From NCBI GenBank assembly GCA_963848825.1, contig CAWKFA010000015.1:1178001-1242000 (forward strand): a DNA stretch of 64,000 nucleotides, given 5' to 3'. The translations under genes and the position numbers were made by a program. This DNA is from CAVVSQ01 sp963848825 (GTDB taxonomy: Bacteria; Planctomycetota; Planctomycetia; Gemmatales; Gemmataceae). Of the stretch, positions 18,224-28,117 are shown piece by piece. The notes beneath the pieces are model-generated. The model was given only the letters and a program-made list of their open reading frames with translations, was not told where the DNA came from and searched no databases. Each line of letters starts with the position of its first letter. Position 1 is the stretch's first letter.

Positions 18224-19620
18224 TTATCTACGCCTTCCATTTGCTCGCTGGACAGGTCTCAAAGGTAAACCACGCCTTGGCGCTGGTGAAGCTGCCGGAG
18301 AGTTTGCAGCGTATGCCGGTGTGATGCGCGCAGCCGCGCAGGTTTCTTGCCGTTGTTGGTACAAGGTGGAGTTGACGGTCTTCATGCCGGCAGCGGATGT
18401 GTTCGTGAGCGCTTTCACCGCGCTCGCCGCCGTGCGGAGCAGGCCTGGGTCGCGCACAGGCGCTGGCGTTACCGCGATGGCAGGCCCGGTGTAATAACCG
18501 CCCGGGTGTCTACTGGGGGCAGCGTCGGTCCCGCCTGCCGGGACTTCGCCCTGCCGATATTGCTTCAGATGGCGGGAAAGCCAGCCGACGTGCGGGCTAC
18601 GCAGCGTGGCATGGATGTCGATGGCTGCCTGGCCCAGCTTGTAGGCCAGTTCATTTCGTCCCAGGTCCGCCTGCAAGATGGCTTGAAACCAGAGGAGTTC
18701 CGCTTCATGGGGCCGGTCGCCGGTCTCCCGTGCAATGGCCACGGCATGGTCCACCGCCTGGATGGCCTCGTTAAAATCGCGCATGCCGGCCAATACCGCG
18801 GCCAGGTTGGCAAGTACTCTTTTCTCGCTGAATGGATCGCCCGTCTCACGAGCAAAGGCGAGCGCCTCCCCCAATATCTTCTGGGCAGGTCCGGGCTGGC
18901 CCACCGCCAAAAGCGCGAGGGCCAGGTTGGTTTGCGCGTCAAACTCCAGGGCTCGATCCGCCAGTTTGCGGCCCATTGTCTGCGCTTCTTCCAAAATCAC
19001 CAGGGCGCGGTTCGCTTCGCCGCCGCGCAAAAAGACGATACCGAGGTCCGTCAGCGCCATCGCCTCGGCACGATGGTCGCGCGCTCGCGCGCGGCGGCCA
19101 AAAGTTTTTCTGCTTGCTCACGCGGATTGCCCAGCATTCCTGAGGTTCCGCCAGTCGGCGCCGCCGCTGGTGCGGGCGTAACGACGAATAAATTGCCGCC
19201 AAGCTTGCGTAGCTGGTTGTCGCTGCCCCAACGTGCTTTGAGGCGCGCTTCATCGGGAGGGCCAGTCTCCTCGTCCCCCCATACCAGCAACAGCCCACTT
19301 TGGCGTTCGCCCGCCTGTTCGGCGAGTCCGCCCGTGGGTAACAGCCAACTCGTCGAGCCGGCCGGCTGCCGGAACCTGTCGAGCAGCCTTCCCACCAGGC
19401 TTTTGAGCTTTTGCCGGGCGGGCAAGGACGTGGCCTGGGTGAAACAAAGGCCCTGTTCCTGGGCAACCTCCGCGCCGGGCACATTCGTGATACGTTCCCA
19501 GTGCTGATGGCCTTTAATGCGCTGGCCCCTGAGCCACAAAATGATACGACTTCCATCCGGACTTGGTTCGCGCAGGACCTCCTTGTTCAATGCCAGAGCC
19601 TGCCAATCGATTTTGGTCAT
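18224..19620 (-). CDS. TPR-repeat protein, frameshifted
   Basis: About 465 residues if joined. The N-terminal 170 residues (start MTKIDWQALALNKEVLREPS) include a segment 'QSGLLLVWGDEETGPPDEA' and end before a proline-rich linker. The C-terminal half contains TPR-like helix pairs: 'MALTDLGIVFLRGGEANRAL', 'TNLALALLAVGQPGPAQKIL', 'ANLAAVLAGMRDFNEAIQAV', 'FQAILQADLGRNELAYKLGQ'. Such repeats bind protein partners. A frameshift lies near 19070. The last 70 residues are low-complexity and may also be out of frame. No enzymatic domain or signal peptide is visible, so it is probably cytoplasmic. Confidence 0.65.
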
Positions 19621-20021
19621 GGGACGTGCCCACTGCCTGAAGAGAGAGTTGATCGCGAGATTCGCGCCTATTTTCTCTCAAAAAGTCTCGGAAAACAAGA
19701 GGCTAAGTCTGGAATTCACAAGTACCGCTTCCGCTAGTAGCCTCCTTCGTTGAACCCGTCGAGGCAAGAGAACGTATGTCATCAGCCGGAACTTTAGCGC
19801 ACCGTGCTCGCAGCTTTCCGGGCGCCGCGTCCTGGACGTGCCTACACGGCGTAACAGGTACATCTAACCGTTCAATATGGCGGGTCGCGTGGTTTTTGTT
19901 GGAGGGCGAACCGGCGGAGGTGTACAATGTAATTAGATGGACCGGGCATCTCACGCCCGACGGCCAATCCTTATTCTTCTCATGGATGCAAGTCTCCTCT
20001 CCCTTTGAAAGGGGCGCAGTC
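19621..20021. other. Divergent intergenic region without gene
   Basis: This separates the minus-strand TPR gene from the plus-strand TIGR03000 gene, so it should hold both promoters. A TACAAT hexamer at about 19922 could be a -10 element for the downstream gene, but I see no convincing -35 partner. The ORF that spans the second half and joins the TIGR03000 gene lacks protein character. Confidence 0.4.
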
Positions 20022-20690
20022 ATGTATAAATCACTGATCTCAGGGGTAATGGGCCTGGGCCTCCTGTTCGCCTGGCCCGGCCTCGACGCACAAGCCAAAG
20101 GCGGTGGCGGTGGGGGCGGCGGCCATGGGGGCGGCGGTGGTGGGCATGCAAGCAGTGGCCATGCCAGCAGTGGCCATGGTGGTGGGTCCGCTCATGGTGG
20201 TAGCGGCCATGGCGGCGGCTACTATCGTGGCGGCTTTTACGGCGGCTTCTACCCCGGTTTTTACGGCTACGGTTACGGTGGCTACGGTTACGGCGGTTAT
20301 GGTTACAGCGGCTACGGCGCGCCTTACCTGGATTACGGGTATGTCGTGCCGCCGACGTATGTGACCCCTGTCGCGCCACCGCTGGCACCGGCAATGCCGC
20401 CCGCCGAACAACTCAGCCAGGTGGCTCAAATCAATGTGACGTTGCCGAAGGCGGACGCCAAGGTATGGGTCGACAACAACCTGATGTCTGCCGGTTCTGG
20501 AACGCGGCGGATGTTTACCTCGCCAGCGCTGGAACGCGGCTACACCTATTCGTACCGCGTCAGGGCGTCCTGGATGGAAAACGGCCAAGAGGTTCACGTC
20601 GAACGCGCCGTGCCGATTGTGCCGGGGCAAACAGCCGCGGTGGATTTCACCACGGTAAATACGTCCCAGATGCCGTTGGCACAGGAATAA
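20022..20690 (+). CDS. Gly-rich secreted protein with TIGR03000 domain
   Basis: 222 residues from the ATG at 20022, which has GAAAGGGG upstream. Signal peptide (ISGVMGLGLLFAWPGLDAQA), then a long Gly/His/Ser-rich stretch (GGGGGGHASSGHASSGHGGG) and a Gly/Tyr-rich stretch with FYGG and GYGGYGYGG repeats. The C-terminal 75 residues are the planctomycete TIGR03000 module: 'QINVTLPKADAKVWVDNNLM', 'GTRRMFTSPALERGYTYSYR', 'VPGQTAAVDF'. This module is a small beta-sandwich found only in planctomycete exported proteins; its function is unknown. The His-rich part could bind metal. A strong terminator follows. Confidence 0.85.
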   Translation: MYKSLISGVMGLGLLFAWPGLDAQAKGGGGGGGGHGGGGGGHASSGHASSGHGGGSAHGGSGHGGGYYRGGFYGGFYPGFYGYGYGGYGYGGYGYSGYGAPYLDYGYVVPPTYVTPVAPPLAPAMPPAEQLSQVAQINVTLPKADAKVWVDNNLMSAGSGTRRMFTSPALERGYTYSYRVRASWMENGQEVHVERAVPIVPGQTAAVDFTTVNTSQMPLAQE

Positions 20691-20707
20691 ACGGAGATTA
20701 AAAACCG

Positions 20708-20761
20708 AATGCGGACTTGGGATTTTAGACTCCAATCTAAAATCGCAAGTCCGCATTTTTC
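20708..20761 (+). terminator. Strong intrinsic terminator
   Basis: Arms 20708-20729 and 20736-20757 form a long stem (AATGCGGACTTG paired with CAAGTCCGCATT, extended by GATTTTAGA/TCTAAAATC) with a 6-nt loop and T-tract. It ends the TIGR03000 transcript and, being symmetric, can also end the convergent membrane-protein gene, whose stop is at 20775. Confidence 0.9.
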
Positions 20762-20774
20762 ATCTGTCGCCAAT

Positions 20775-23700
20775 CTATCTTCCCCACGCCGCGACCCAGT
20801 CTTTCCAGGTAATTGGCTTGTTACGCAGCAGTAGTTCGTTGGCTGCCAGCGTGGGCAATTTATCGGTTAGCGTGCCGTCCGCGAGGCGGGGATGAATTGT
20901 TGGCGCTTCCGTCAGATCGTACATCACTTCAGTTTCATGGTCGGGCCCTACCCAGGCGATCAAACCCGTCGAGACCACATCGTAAGGCGGACACACGGTT
21001 CCAAAGCTGGCCTCGAATTGTTCGCGCACGATGTGTACTCCTGCCTTGTGCTGAAATCCCAGCAGGGCAGTGGTAAACGTGGCCCGCTGTGCCGGCGCCA
21101 GACTGTGGTAGCCATCCCGGCCGGGCGATGGAGGTCAGCAGCCAGCCGGATAACTCCTCGAAATGAAGCTCCAGGTTGCCCGCGTCGGCGGCGCCTGAGG
21201 CCCCGGCGCACGCCAACTCGAGGTGGATGCGATTGGAGCCTGCACGCACGCGCACCAGTTCGATAAGGCCATGGGACCAGTCTTTACCTGCCGCCAAAAA
21301 GGCAATGAGTTCGCGCTCGGTGAAGTGGCGAATGCTTTCCTCGACTTCATGCAATTTTTCGCGCAGCCGTCTGGCCGCCTTCCAGGTGCCGTGGCGCCGG
21401 GCCCGGCGTTCCGCGCTGCGCAGTTTGGCATAGAGCTTGGGCAACGTTCCCGAGTGAAAGCCGGGCTTCATGAGCCGAAGCATCGTTTCCCCGTGATGGC
21501 CGACGATTTCCGGGCATAAGGTTGCAGGCCGATTGGCGCGGTAAAGGCGCCAGTTCTCCTTGAACTCCCAGACAAGAAAACCCGCCGCACCCGGCAGCGA
21601 ATGCAGGACGACATTGGCCATGAAAAACGCCGTCCATCTCCCCAGGAATTCGAAGGGGCCGCCAAAGAGCGGAATGAGCACCGGCCAAAAAGGCACGAGG
21701 ATCTTCGCCGCCACGGTCACGACGGGAAAATGCTTGATGGGATTGAATGTTGGTTCAATAAACACGTTCACATAAAGGCGAATGACGTAGCTGATCAGAA
21801 ACCAGACGAAACCCACCATTGTCTTGAAGACGAGTGCGATCCGGCCCTCGCCGCCGCGGAAGCGAAGCCATTCATCGACGGCGTAAAAAAAGCGGTCCAT
21901 GCCTTCGAGAATGGCCCGGAAGAAATTCATCACCAGCAGGAAAAGGCCAGGCACCAGGCCGCGCACGAATTCGACATTGCGCACCGTCCGGTCAATGGCA
22001 ACCTCTTCAAAATCACGGCCCAGACGGGAATTGATGATTAGTGCCGCGACGACAAACGCAAGCCCCGCGCCCCCAGCCGACCTGATTGGGCCTTCTCCGT
22101 TAAAAGCGAGCAAGGCCCAGGCCACGAGCGCGACGGGTAATGGTTTGAGGCCATAGCGAATGAACAACAAAAAAGGCCGGCTCTGCACAAACCAGCGCAT
22201 GCCCGACACCTGAAACAGTGTCACAGGTATGTCGATGAGAACGGCGCGGATGGCGCGCCAGGCCAACAGGGCACAGCGCCAAACAAACTGGCGAAACTTC
22301 GGCAAATGGACCAGTGGCAAATAGAAAAGTGCCAGCGCAATAATCGCCACCACCGACGCCGGACTACGCACGATCGCTTTGCCCTTGTGCTGAACGACCG
22401 GCGCTTCGTCTTCGTCAAATTCGGCGGCGGCCAGTTCTTTTTCGAGCCTGTCGATGTGAGCCTGGGAGTGAAACCCGACCAGGTGCAGTATTTCTTCCAC
22501 GCCGACGACCGTGGCAAAGGCGCCGAGAAAGGGCAGCAAAATAAACAGCGTGAGCCAGCGGCCGGCGGGAGTGCCGAAGAGCAGCGAGCTGCCGCGCTGT
22601 AGCCAGCGCAGGTAAAACTCGCCGCGCCGGTAGACCTCGGAAGCATCCTGGGCGAGTTCACGATTCGCCCGGATGAGCGGGTCCCCCTGAAAGAAAGCGC
22701 GGGTGCTGGCCAGGTCCTCAAGCTTGAGCTGATTGCGCGCCAGCGCATCGCGCAGATCGCTCATGTTCAGAAAGCCGCGCTCCGTGATGCGGTCCAGCAT
22801 TTCCTCGATCAGCTTGTCGCGGCCCAGTCGCTCCGGGAGATTATGCGGCTCAAGGCCCACGCGTGCCAGCGCATCGGCGAGCGGCCGGCGGTAGCAATCG
22901 CGCAGCCTTTCCTCCCCATGGTGCAATGCGTCATGCAGGAGCTTGTTGAGGCTCTGCCGTTGCACGTCCGTCACCCGCACCGAGGCAAGTCGTCCGATGG
23001 CCACGCGCAGGTGCTTGACCGCCAGCACGAGCGCCTGATTGGGCAGCGGCCGCAGCAACGGCTGATGGAAACCCGAATAAGCCCATTCGACCAGGTCCGG
23101 CCGGTAGAGCGGACGTTCGCGATCGATACAGATCTTTTGCAAGTCGTAAAGGAGGCGGGCCTCGGCCGGCCAGAATTGCTGGGCCGCCTGCGACAACAGC
23201 GCAGCCAGCGCCGTTCGCCACGCCGCCAGCTCGCTTTCGGCCAGGTGAAGCGCCTTTTGCAAACGCGCCAGCAGACTCTCAAGCTGCGCCGCGGCACGCT
23301 CCTGCGCTTCGAGTATTAGCATGGGCGGCGCGACCTGGGCTCGCGGCCACGCTCGATGGCGGCGCGCACATCATTGCCCTTGGCGGCCGCCTTGTCCGCG
23401 GCAGCCGTCATACTCCGATATTGCTTGTCCGAACCTGTCCAGACGAGGGTTGTCGCCGCGGCCGGCCTGGGTAAATCGAAGTCCTCTGTCTCGTCATCGT
23501 TGTGGTCGGGGTCGGGCGCGCCGGGAAGCCGTGTCGCCGCGAACAGAGCGGCCGCATCGATGTCCTCCGCCAGGATCTGGTCTACAGGATCATAATCTTC
23601 GATGGCCGGGAAAAAGTATGGCAGCTGATAGTTGGCGAAACAGCGCAGCTCGAGAAACAGCGCCGCGAATTCTTCATAAGCCGTGCGGTCGTCGTAAGGC

Positions 23701-24181
23701 GGCAAGAGATACTTTTCCTGCCGCATCACCGCGCAGGCCTCGGCAAACTCCGTCTGGCCGAGTTGATGGATGCGCCACGCAGGGCGGCGTCGGTTATCGC
23801 GCCGGCGCGGAAGCGGCTGGCCAGCGCTTCATGGACGTGCGCATGGAAGAGCAGGCGCCAGTACTTCATCAGCGTTTCTTCCGGCGGCGCCGCGGCCAGC
23901 CGTTCCGGTTCGAGCTGATAAAGCAAAATGACAGTGGCCGGCAACACGCGCCGCGCGTCGATGTCCAGTTCGGCAGGAGTCGCCAGGGCCAGCAGGGCAT
24001 CGCGGCCAATGACGTAACTCTTGCGGTGCGGCACCTGCAAACCAAGGTGGGTGAGCTGGCGATCGTACTTGATGATACGTCGGAGCAGACGCGGCGCCAC
24101 CAGGATGACGGCGGAGTCAACGGACGCCAGCAGGCGGTCGAGAACGGCGGGAGTGAGGGCCGGGAGAGCGACAACGGACAT
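20775..24181 (-). CDS. Large multi-pass membrane protein of unknown function, frameshifted
   Basis: About 1,130 residues when joined across breaks near 23735, 23320 and 21100. The N-terminal 360 residues are soluble and include a helical region (SVVALPALTPAVLDRLLASV) and an acidic linker (DPDHNDDETEDFDLPRP). A coiled region follows (ARLQKALHLAESELAAWRTA), then about eight membrane helices between 22600 and 21550, for example LTLFILLPFLGAFATVVGV, SVVAIIALALFYLPLVHL and FVWFLISYVIRLYV. A C-terminal soluble domain ends WKDWVAAWGR. The start at 24181 follows a long A-rich run and is the first Met of the conserved reading. I do not recognise a family with known function; long proteins with this layout occur in planctomycetes. 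Confidence 0.65.
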
Positions 24182-24269
24182 GAAAACCTGTTCCTCCACA
24201 CCTAAAAAAAACGCAGTCTGTTGCAGAATTCAGCCCTGAGCAGGTCAGGCAACCTTTGGAAATAAACGA

Positions 24270-25715
24270 TCAGACGTCTGTGGTCAATCCCTGGGCCATC
24301 TTTACCTCGGCGGCATGATTTACAGTCCAGGATGTTTTATGGGTGACCGCTTCGACTAGTCCGGCCGCGGAAGGGTGCCCGTTACCACTCTTTTTGACGC
24401 CGCCGAACGGCAAATGCACCTCCGCGCCGATACAGGGCAGGTTGACGTAACCCATGCCATAATCGCACTCCTCCCGGAAGAAGCGCATGGTGCGGAAGTT
24501 CTCCGTGATGACGGCGACCGACAGGCCATAATCCGTATCGTTATAGATTTTCACCGCCTCATCGTTGTTTTTGAAGGGAATGAGCGCCAGGTGGGGGCCG
24601 AATACTTCTTCGCGAATCGAGCGCTTGGCCGAATCGTGGTTCATACGGTAGATGAAAGGGGACAGAAAATAACCGCCGGCGTGCATGCCCGACGTGAGCC
24701 GGCCCCCTTCGAGCAAAATCTCGCCACCTTCTTTTTTGGCCAGCTCGTTATAGTGGAGCACTTTGTCCACAGCCGCCTGGTTAATCACCGGGCCGGTGAA
24801 ATTGGTCGCGTCGAGCGGATCGCCAATGCGGATGCGCTGGGCCTGCTTCACGAGCTGCGCGGCGTAGCGATCAAATATCTTTTCATGAACGAGAAGGCGG
24901 CTGGCGGACACGCAGCGCTGACCGCTGGTCTTGAAGGCGCTGACCAGCCCGCACGTCACCGCGAGATCGAGCTGGGCATCTTCGCAGACGATGACGGCGC
25001 TCTTGCTGCCCATTTCGTTGGCCACCATGCGGTCGGGAATACTGGCCGAAATCTCCTGAATGCGCTTGCCGACTTCATAACTTCCGGTAAAGAGCACCAC
25101 GTTGACGCCCGGATTGCGCACCAGCGCCTCGCCCGCCTCGGCATCTCCATGCACGAGGTTGATGACGCCGCGCGGAAAGCCGGCTTCCTGGAAAAGTTCC
25201 ACGAGACGCTGCCCAATGGCAGGGGTGTCTTCCGAGGGTTTAAAGACTGCCGTGTTGCCTTCCAGCAGGCTGGGGCCCAGCATCCATAGCGGCACGGCAA
25301 AGGGGAAGTTCCAGGGGGTGATGACGGCGACCACGCCCCACGGCTTGCGCCGCATGAAGGCGTCCTTTTCCGGTATTTCGGAGGCTAGCACGTCACCCAT
25401 CGGCATGCGTCCCGTGCCGAAGACGTACTGGATCATGTGCAGGCCTTCGATCACCTCCGCGCGGCATTCGGTGACGACCTTGCCGCACTCGCGCGCCATC
25501 AAGCGGGCCAGCGCATCCGTCTCGCGTTTAACGATTTGCGCTAGATTGTCGAAAAGCTCGCCCCGGCGCACGCGACTATCGCGCCGCCAGGCGGGATAGG
25601 CAGCTCGGGCCGCGGCCACCGCCTGATCGGCGTCTGCCCTGGTGCCGCGCGGAAAAACACCGATCACCTCGGCATGATTGGCCGGGTTTGTGCTAGTAAA
25701 GGTCGAGGTTGTCAT
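24270..25715 (-). CDS. NAD(P)-dependent aldehyde dehydrogenase
   Basis: 481 residues from the ATG at 25715 (MTTSTFTSTNPANHAEVIGV). The ALDH fold is complete: 'VITPWNFPFAVPLWMLGPSL' (Asn of the oxyanion hole), cofactor motif FTGSYEVGKRIQ, general-base Glu in NEMGSKSAVIV (usually LELGGK), catalytic Cys in SGQRCVSASRLLV, and C-terminal 'EEVFGPHLALIPF' and 'PFGGVKKSGNGH'. The enzyme oxidises aldehydes to acids. The EMGSK variant is shared with the semialdehyde group (delta-1-pyrroline-5-carboxylate or aminoadipate-semialdehyde type), so a semialdehyde substrate is a reasonable guess. It is divergent from the LarA-like gene. Confidence 0.9.
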   Translation of the reverse strand: MTTSTFTSTNPANHAEVIGVFPRGTRADADQAVAAARAAYPAWRRDSRVRRGELFDNLAQIVKRETDALARLMARECGKVVTECRAEVIEGLHMIQYVFGTGRMPMGDVLASEIPEKDAFMRRKPWGVVAVITPWNFPFAVPLWMLGPSLLEGNTAVFKPSEDTPAIGQRLVELFQEAGFPRGVINLVHGDAEAGEALVRNPGVNVVLFTGSYEVGKRIQEISASIPDRMVANEMGSKSAVIVCEDAQLDLAVTCGLVSAFKTSGQRCVSASRLLVHEKIFDRYAAQLVKQAQRIRIGDPLDATNFTGPVINQAAVDKVLHYNELAKKEGGEILLEGGRLTSGMHAGGYFLSPFIYRMNHDSAKRSIREEVFGPHLALIPFKNNDEAVKIYNDTDYGLSVAVITENFRTMRFFREECDYGMGYVNLPCIGAEVHLPFGGVKKSGNGHPSAAGLVEAVTHKTSWTVNHAAEVKMAQGLTTDV

Positions 25716-25834
25716 GAATGGGTGTCTCCATGTCCCGGAGCCCTGGCGGGGCACTGCGAACGTTAGCCGTTTAATCAATATTATTATACTCATTCGGTGT
25801 GATCTCTTGGGCAGTCTAGCGTGGCGGGAATTTG

Positions 25835-27074
25835 ATGCGGCAACGGGTGGCCTGGGGCCAGCATGACCTGGAGTTGGACGTGCCCGACGGCAACGTGGTC
25901 CCCAGTGCGCGGCGCCGACGCTCCGGCGCTCACCGATTTGCCAGGCGCGGTGCGGCACGCCCTCGAACATCCCTTCAATTTTCCGGCGCTACGCCGCGCG
26001 CTCACTCCCGACGATCATGTCGCCATAGCGGTGGACGAACACCTGCCGCGCTTAACCGAGATTCTGGTACCGCTTTTGGAGCATATTCGCGATGCGGGTG
26101 TGGCGCCAGAAGCCATTACGTTACTGTGTGTGCCGCCATCCACGGGTCAGCCCTGGGCTCTGGAATTGCCGGATGAGTTCCAGGACGTCGAAGTCGAGGT
26201 TCATCAGCCCGCCAACCGCCGCAAGTTGAGCTACCTGGCCGCCACGAAGCAGGGCCGGCGCGTCTACATCAACCGCACGGCCGTCGATGCCGATCAGCTC
26301 ATTCTCTTGACCGGCCGCGGCTACGATCCCCGTTACGGCATCTCGGGCGCGGAGACGGCCCTTTATCCAAACCTCAGCGATGAAGCCACGGCGCAAGAAT
26401 ATGCGACCCGGCTGACGCTGGACGCGCCCGGCGCGGAACCCTGGGCCATCCGGGTGGAAGCCGCCGAGGTTGCCTGGCTGCTGGGGGCGCCTTTTTTGGT
26501 GCAGGTCATCGAAGGCGCCGGCGACGAGGTGGTTCAGGTACTGGGCGGCACCATCGAAAGCAGCAGCGAGGGCCAACGCCTTCTCGATGCTCGCTGGCAC
26601 GTGACGGCCGAGCAACCGGCGGACATCGTCATCGCGACTATTGGGGGCAACCCTGAGCGCCATACCTTTAGCGATCTGGCGCAGGCGTTTTACAGCGCCG
26701 CGAGTGTCGTTCAGCGAGGCGGCCAGATCGTCTTACTCACGGATGCATTGCCCAGCCTGGGACATGCCGCGGAGATAATGGGCCGGCACAAGGACCCCAT
26801 GGGCGGCCTGCGCTCCCTCCTCAAGGAAAAGCCGCCTGATCTGACGGCGGCCTTTTTGTGGGCCAGCGCCGCCGAAAAGGCCCACCTTCATCTTTTGAGC
26901 CGTCTGCCCGCGGATGCCGTGGCGCGGCTCTATGCGAGCCCGTTGCCAGGCCCTGACCTCGTCCAGGGCCTGCTCACCGGCGCAGCGACGTGCCTGGTAC
27001 TGCCGGATGCACATAAGACGCTGGCGACCTTGCGCCTGCAGCCGGCCATTTCGCAGGGGTCCTCTCATGGATAA
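25835..27074 (+). CDS. LarA-like (DUF2088) protein, frameshifted
   Basis: About 413 residues from the ATG at 25835 (GGGAA upstream). The N-terminus 'RQRVAWGQHDLELDVPDGNV' continues in another frame after about 25905 with 'DLPGAVRHALEHPF' and 'HVAIAVDEHLPRLTEILVPLL'. This is the LarA N-terminal pattern (DUF2088). LarA-type enzymes are nickel-pincer-dependent racemases of hydroxy acids such as lactate. The expected 'GRGYDPRYGISG' and 'DARWHVT' regions are present, but I cannot confirm every nickel-ligand residue. The family includes many members of unknown substrate. It overlaps the next gene by eight bases (ATGGATAA), which indicates translational coupling. Confidence 0.7.
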
Positions 27075-28014
27075 TGCCTTCCTTTTCGACTTGAGTTCCC
27101 ACGCCAAAGTGGAGCTGTCTGGGCCGGAAGCACGGCAGTTTCTCCACAATCTTTGCACCCAGGACGTGAAAAACCTTGCCGATGGGGCTGGCTGCGAGGC
27201 GTTTTTAACGACAGCCAAGGCGCGCGTCGTTAGCCATATTTTTGTCGGCAACTTCCGCGTTAACGAGCAAGCGGTCCTCTGGCTCGACGCGGCGCCAGGA
27301 CAGGCGAGTGTTCTAGTCCAGCATCTCAACCATTACCTCATCAGCGAACAGGTGGAAGTTAGCGACCGGACGGCGGAGCTGGGACTCTATCGCCTGGTGG
27401 GTACCGGTGCGCAAGGCATCATTGAGCGGGCCTTTGGCTGCGATCTGGCGGGACTAAAGCACCTGGGGCACGTTAGCATAAGCTTACCGGGCCAGGCGGC
27501 TGGTTTTGTCCGGCGTTTCGACGGCCTGAGCCTGGCCGGTTTCGACATCTTTTTTCCGCACGGCACCACCCTGAATCTTGAGGTGCCCTTTGCCGACCCC
27601 GGGCTGCACGAGGTTCTGCGCGTGGAAGCTGGCTTTCCGGCCTTTGGCAAGGACATCGACGACAATCGCCTGGTAATGGAGATCGGCAGGACGGCCCAGG
27701 CCATTTGCTACACGAAAGGCTGTTTTCTCGGCCAGGAGCCAATCGTCATGGCGCACGATCGCGGGCAGGTGAATCGACAACTGCTCGGTATCAAGCTCGC
27801 CGCCGGTGCGGTGTTGACGCCGGGCTCGCGTCTTTTCAAGGCGGAAGCGGAAGTCGGCCAGGTTACTTCGTCGGTCCGTTCGGAGCGACTGAACCAGGTC
27901 ATCGCGCTGGCCTACCTCAAACGCGGCTTTCAAACGCCGGGGCTCGATCTGGTGGTTGAACCCACCACGGACGGGCGTTTGGCCACGGTAACGACATTGC
28001 CCTTCATTTCTTGA
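27067..28014 (+). CDS. ygfZ: YgfZ/GcvT-family folate-binding protein
   Basis: 315 residues from the ATG at 27067, which lies within the end of the LarA-like gene. YgfZ proteins bind tetrahydrofolate and help maintain iron-sulfur clusters, especially in MiaB-like enzymes. The diagnostic motif KGCFLGQEPI (usual KGCYxGQE) is present in 'AICYTKGCFLGQEPIVMAHD'. The N-terminus 'LSGPEARQFLHNLCTQDVKN' is the expected GcvT-like start, and the C-terminal barrel is 'GAVLTPGSRLFKAEAEVGQV' to 'ALAYLKRGF'. The coupling to a LarA-like gene is unusual and may only reflect shared regulation. Confidence 0.85.
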   Translation: MDNAFLFDLSSHAKVELSGPEARQFLHNLCTQDVKNLADGAGCEAFLTTAKARVVSHIFVGNFRVNEQAVLWLDAAPGQASVLVQHLNHYLISEQVEVSDRTAELGLYRLVGTGAQGIIERAFGCDLAGLKHLGHVSISLPGQAAGFVRRFDGLSLAGFDIFFPHGTTLNLEVPFADPGLHEVLRVEAGFPAFGKDIDDNRLVMEIGRTAQAICYTKGCFLGQEPIVMAHDRGQVNRQLLGIKLAAGAVLTPGSRLFKAEAEVGQVTSSVRSERLNQVIALAYLKRGFQTPGLDLVVEPTTDGRLATVTTLPFIS

Positions 28015-28117
28015 CGCAAGCTCGCCCTGTCCCCTTTTTCCCTCCCCTGGTCATCTGCTAATGACCAGCACTCAGGCAATCCCTGGAACGCTGAAAACAA
28101 AACTAACCCATCGGGCC

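Noticed and set aside
24375..25289. 304-residue plus-strand ORF
   Set aside because: Antisense to the aldehyde dehydrogenase, whose catalytic motifs are intact on the minus strand.
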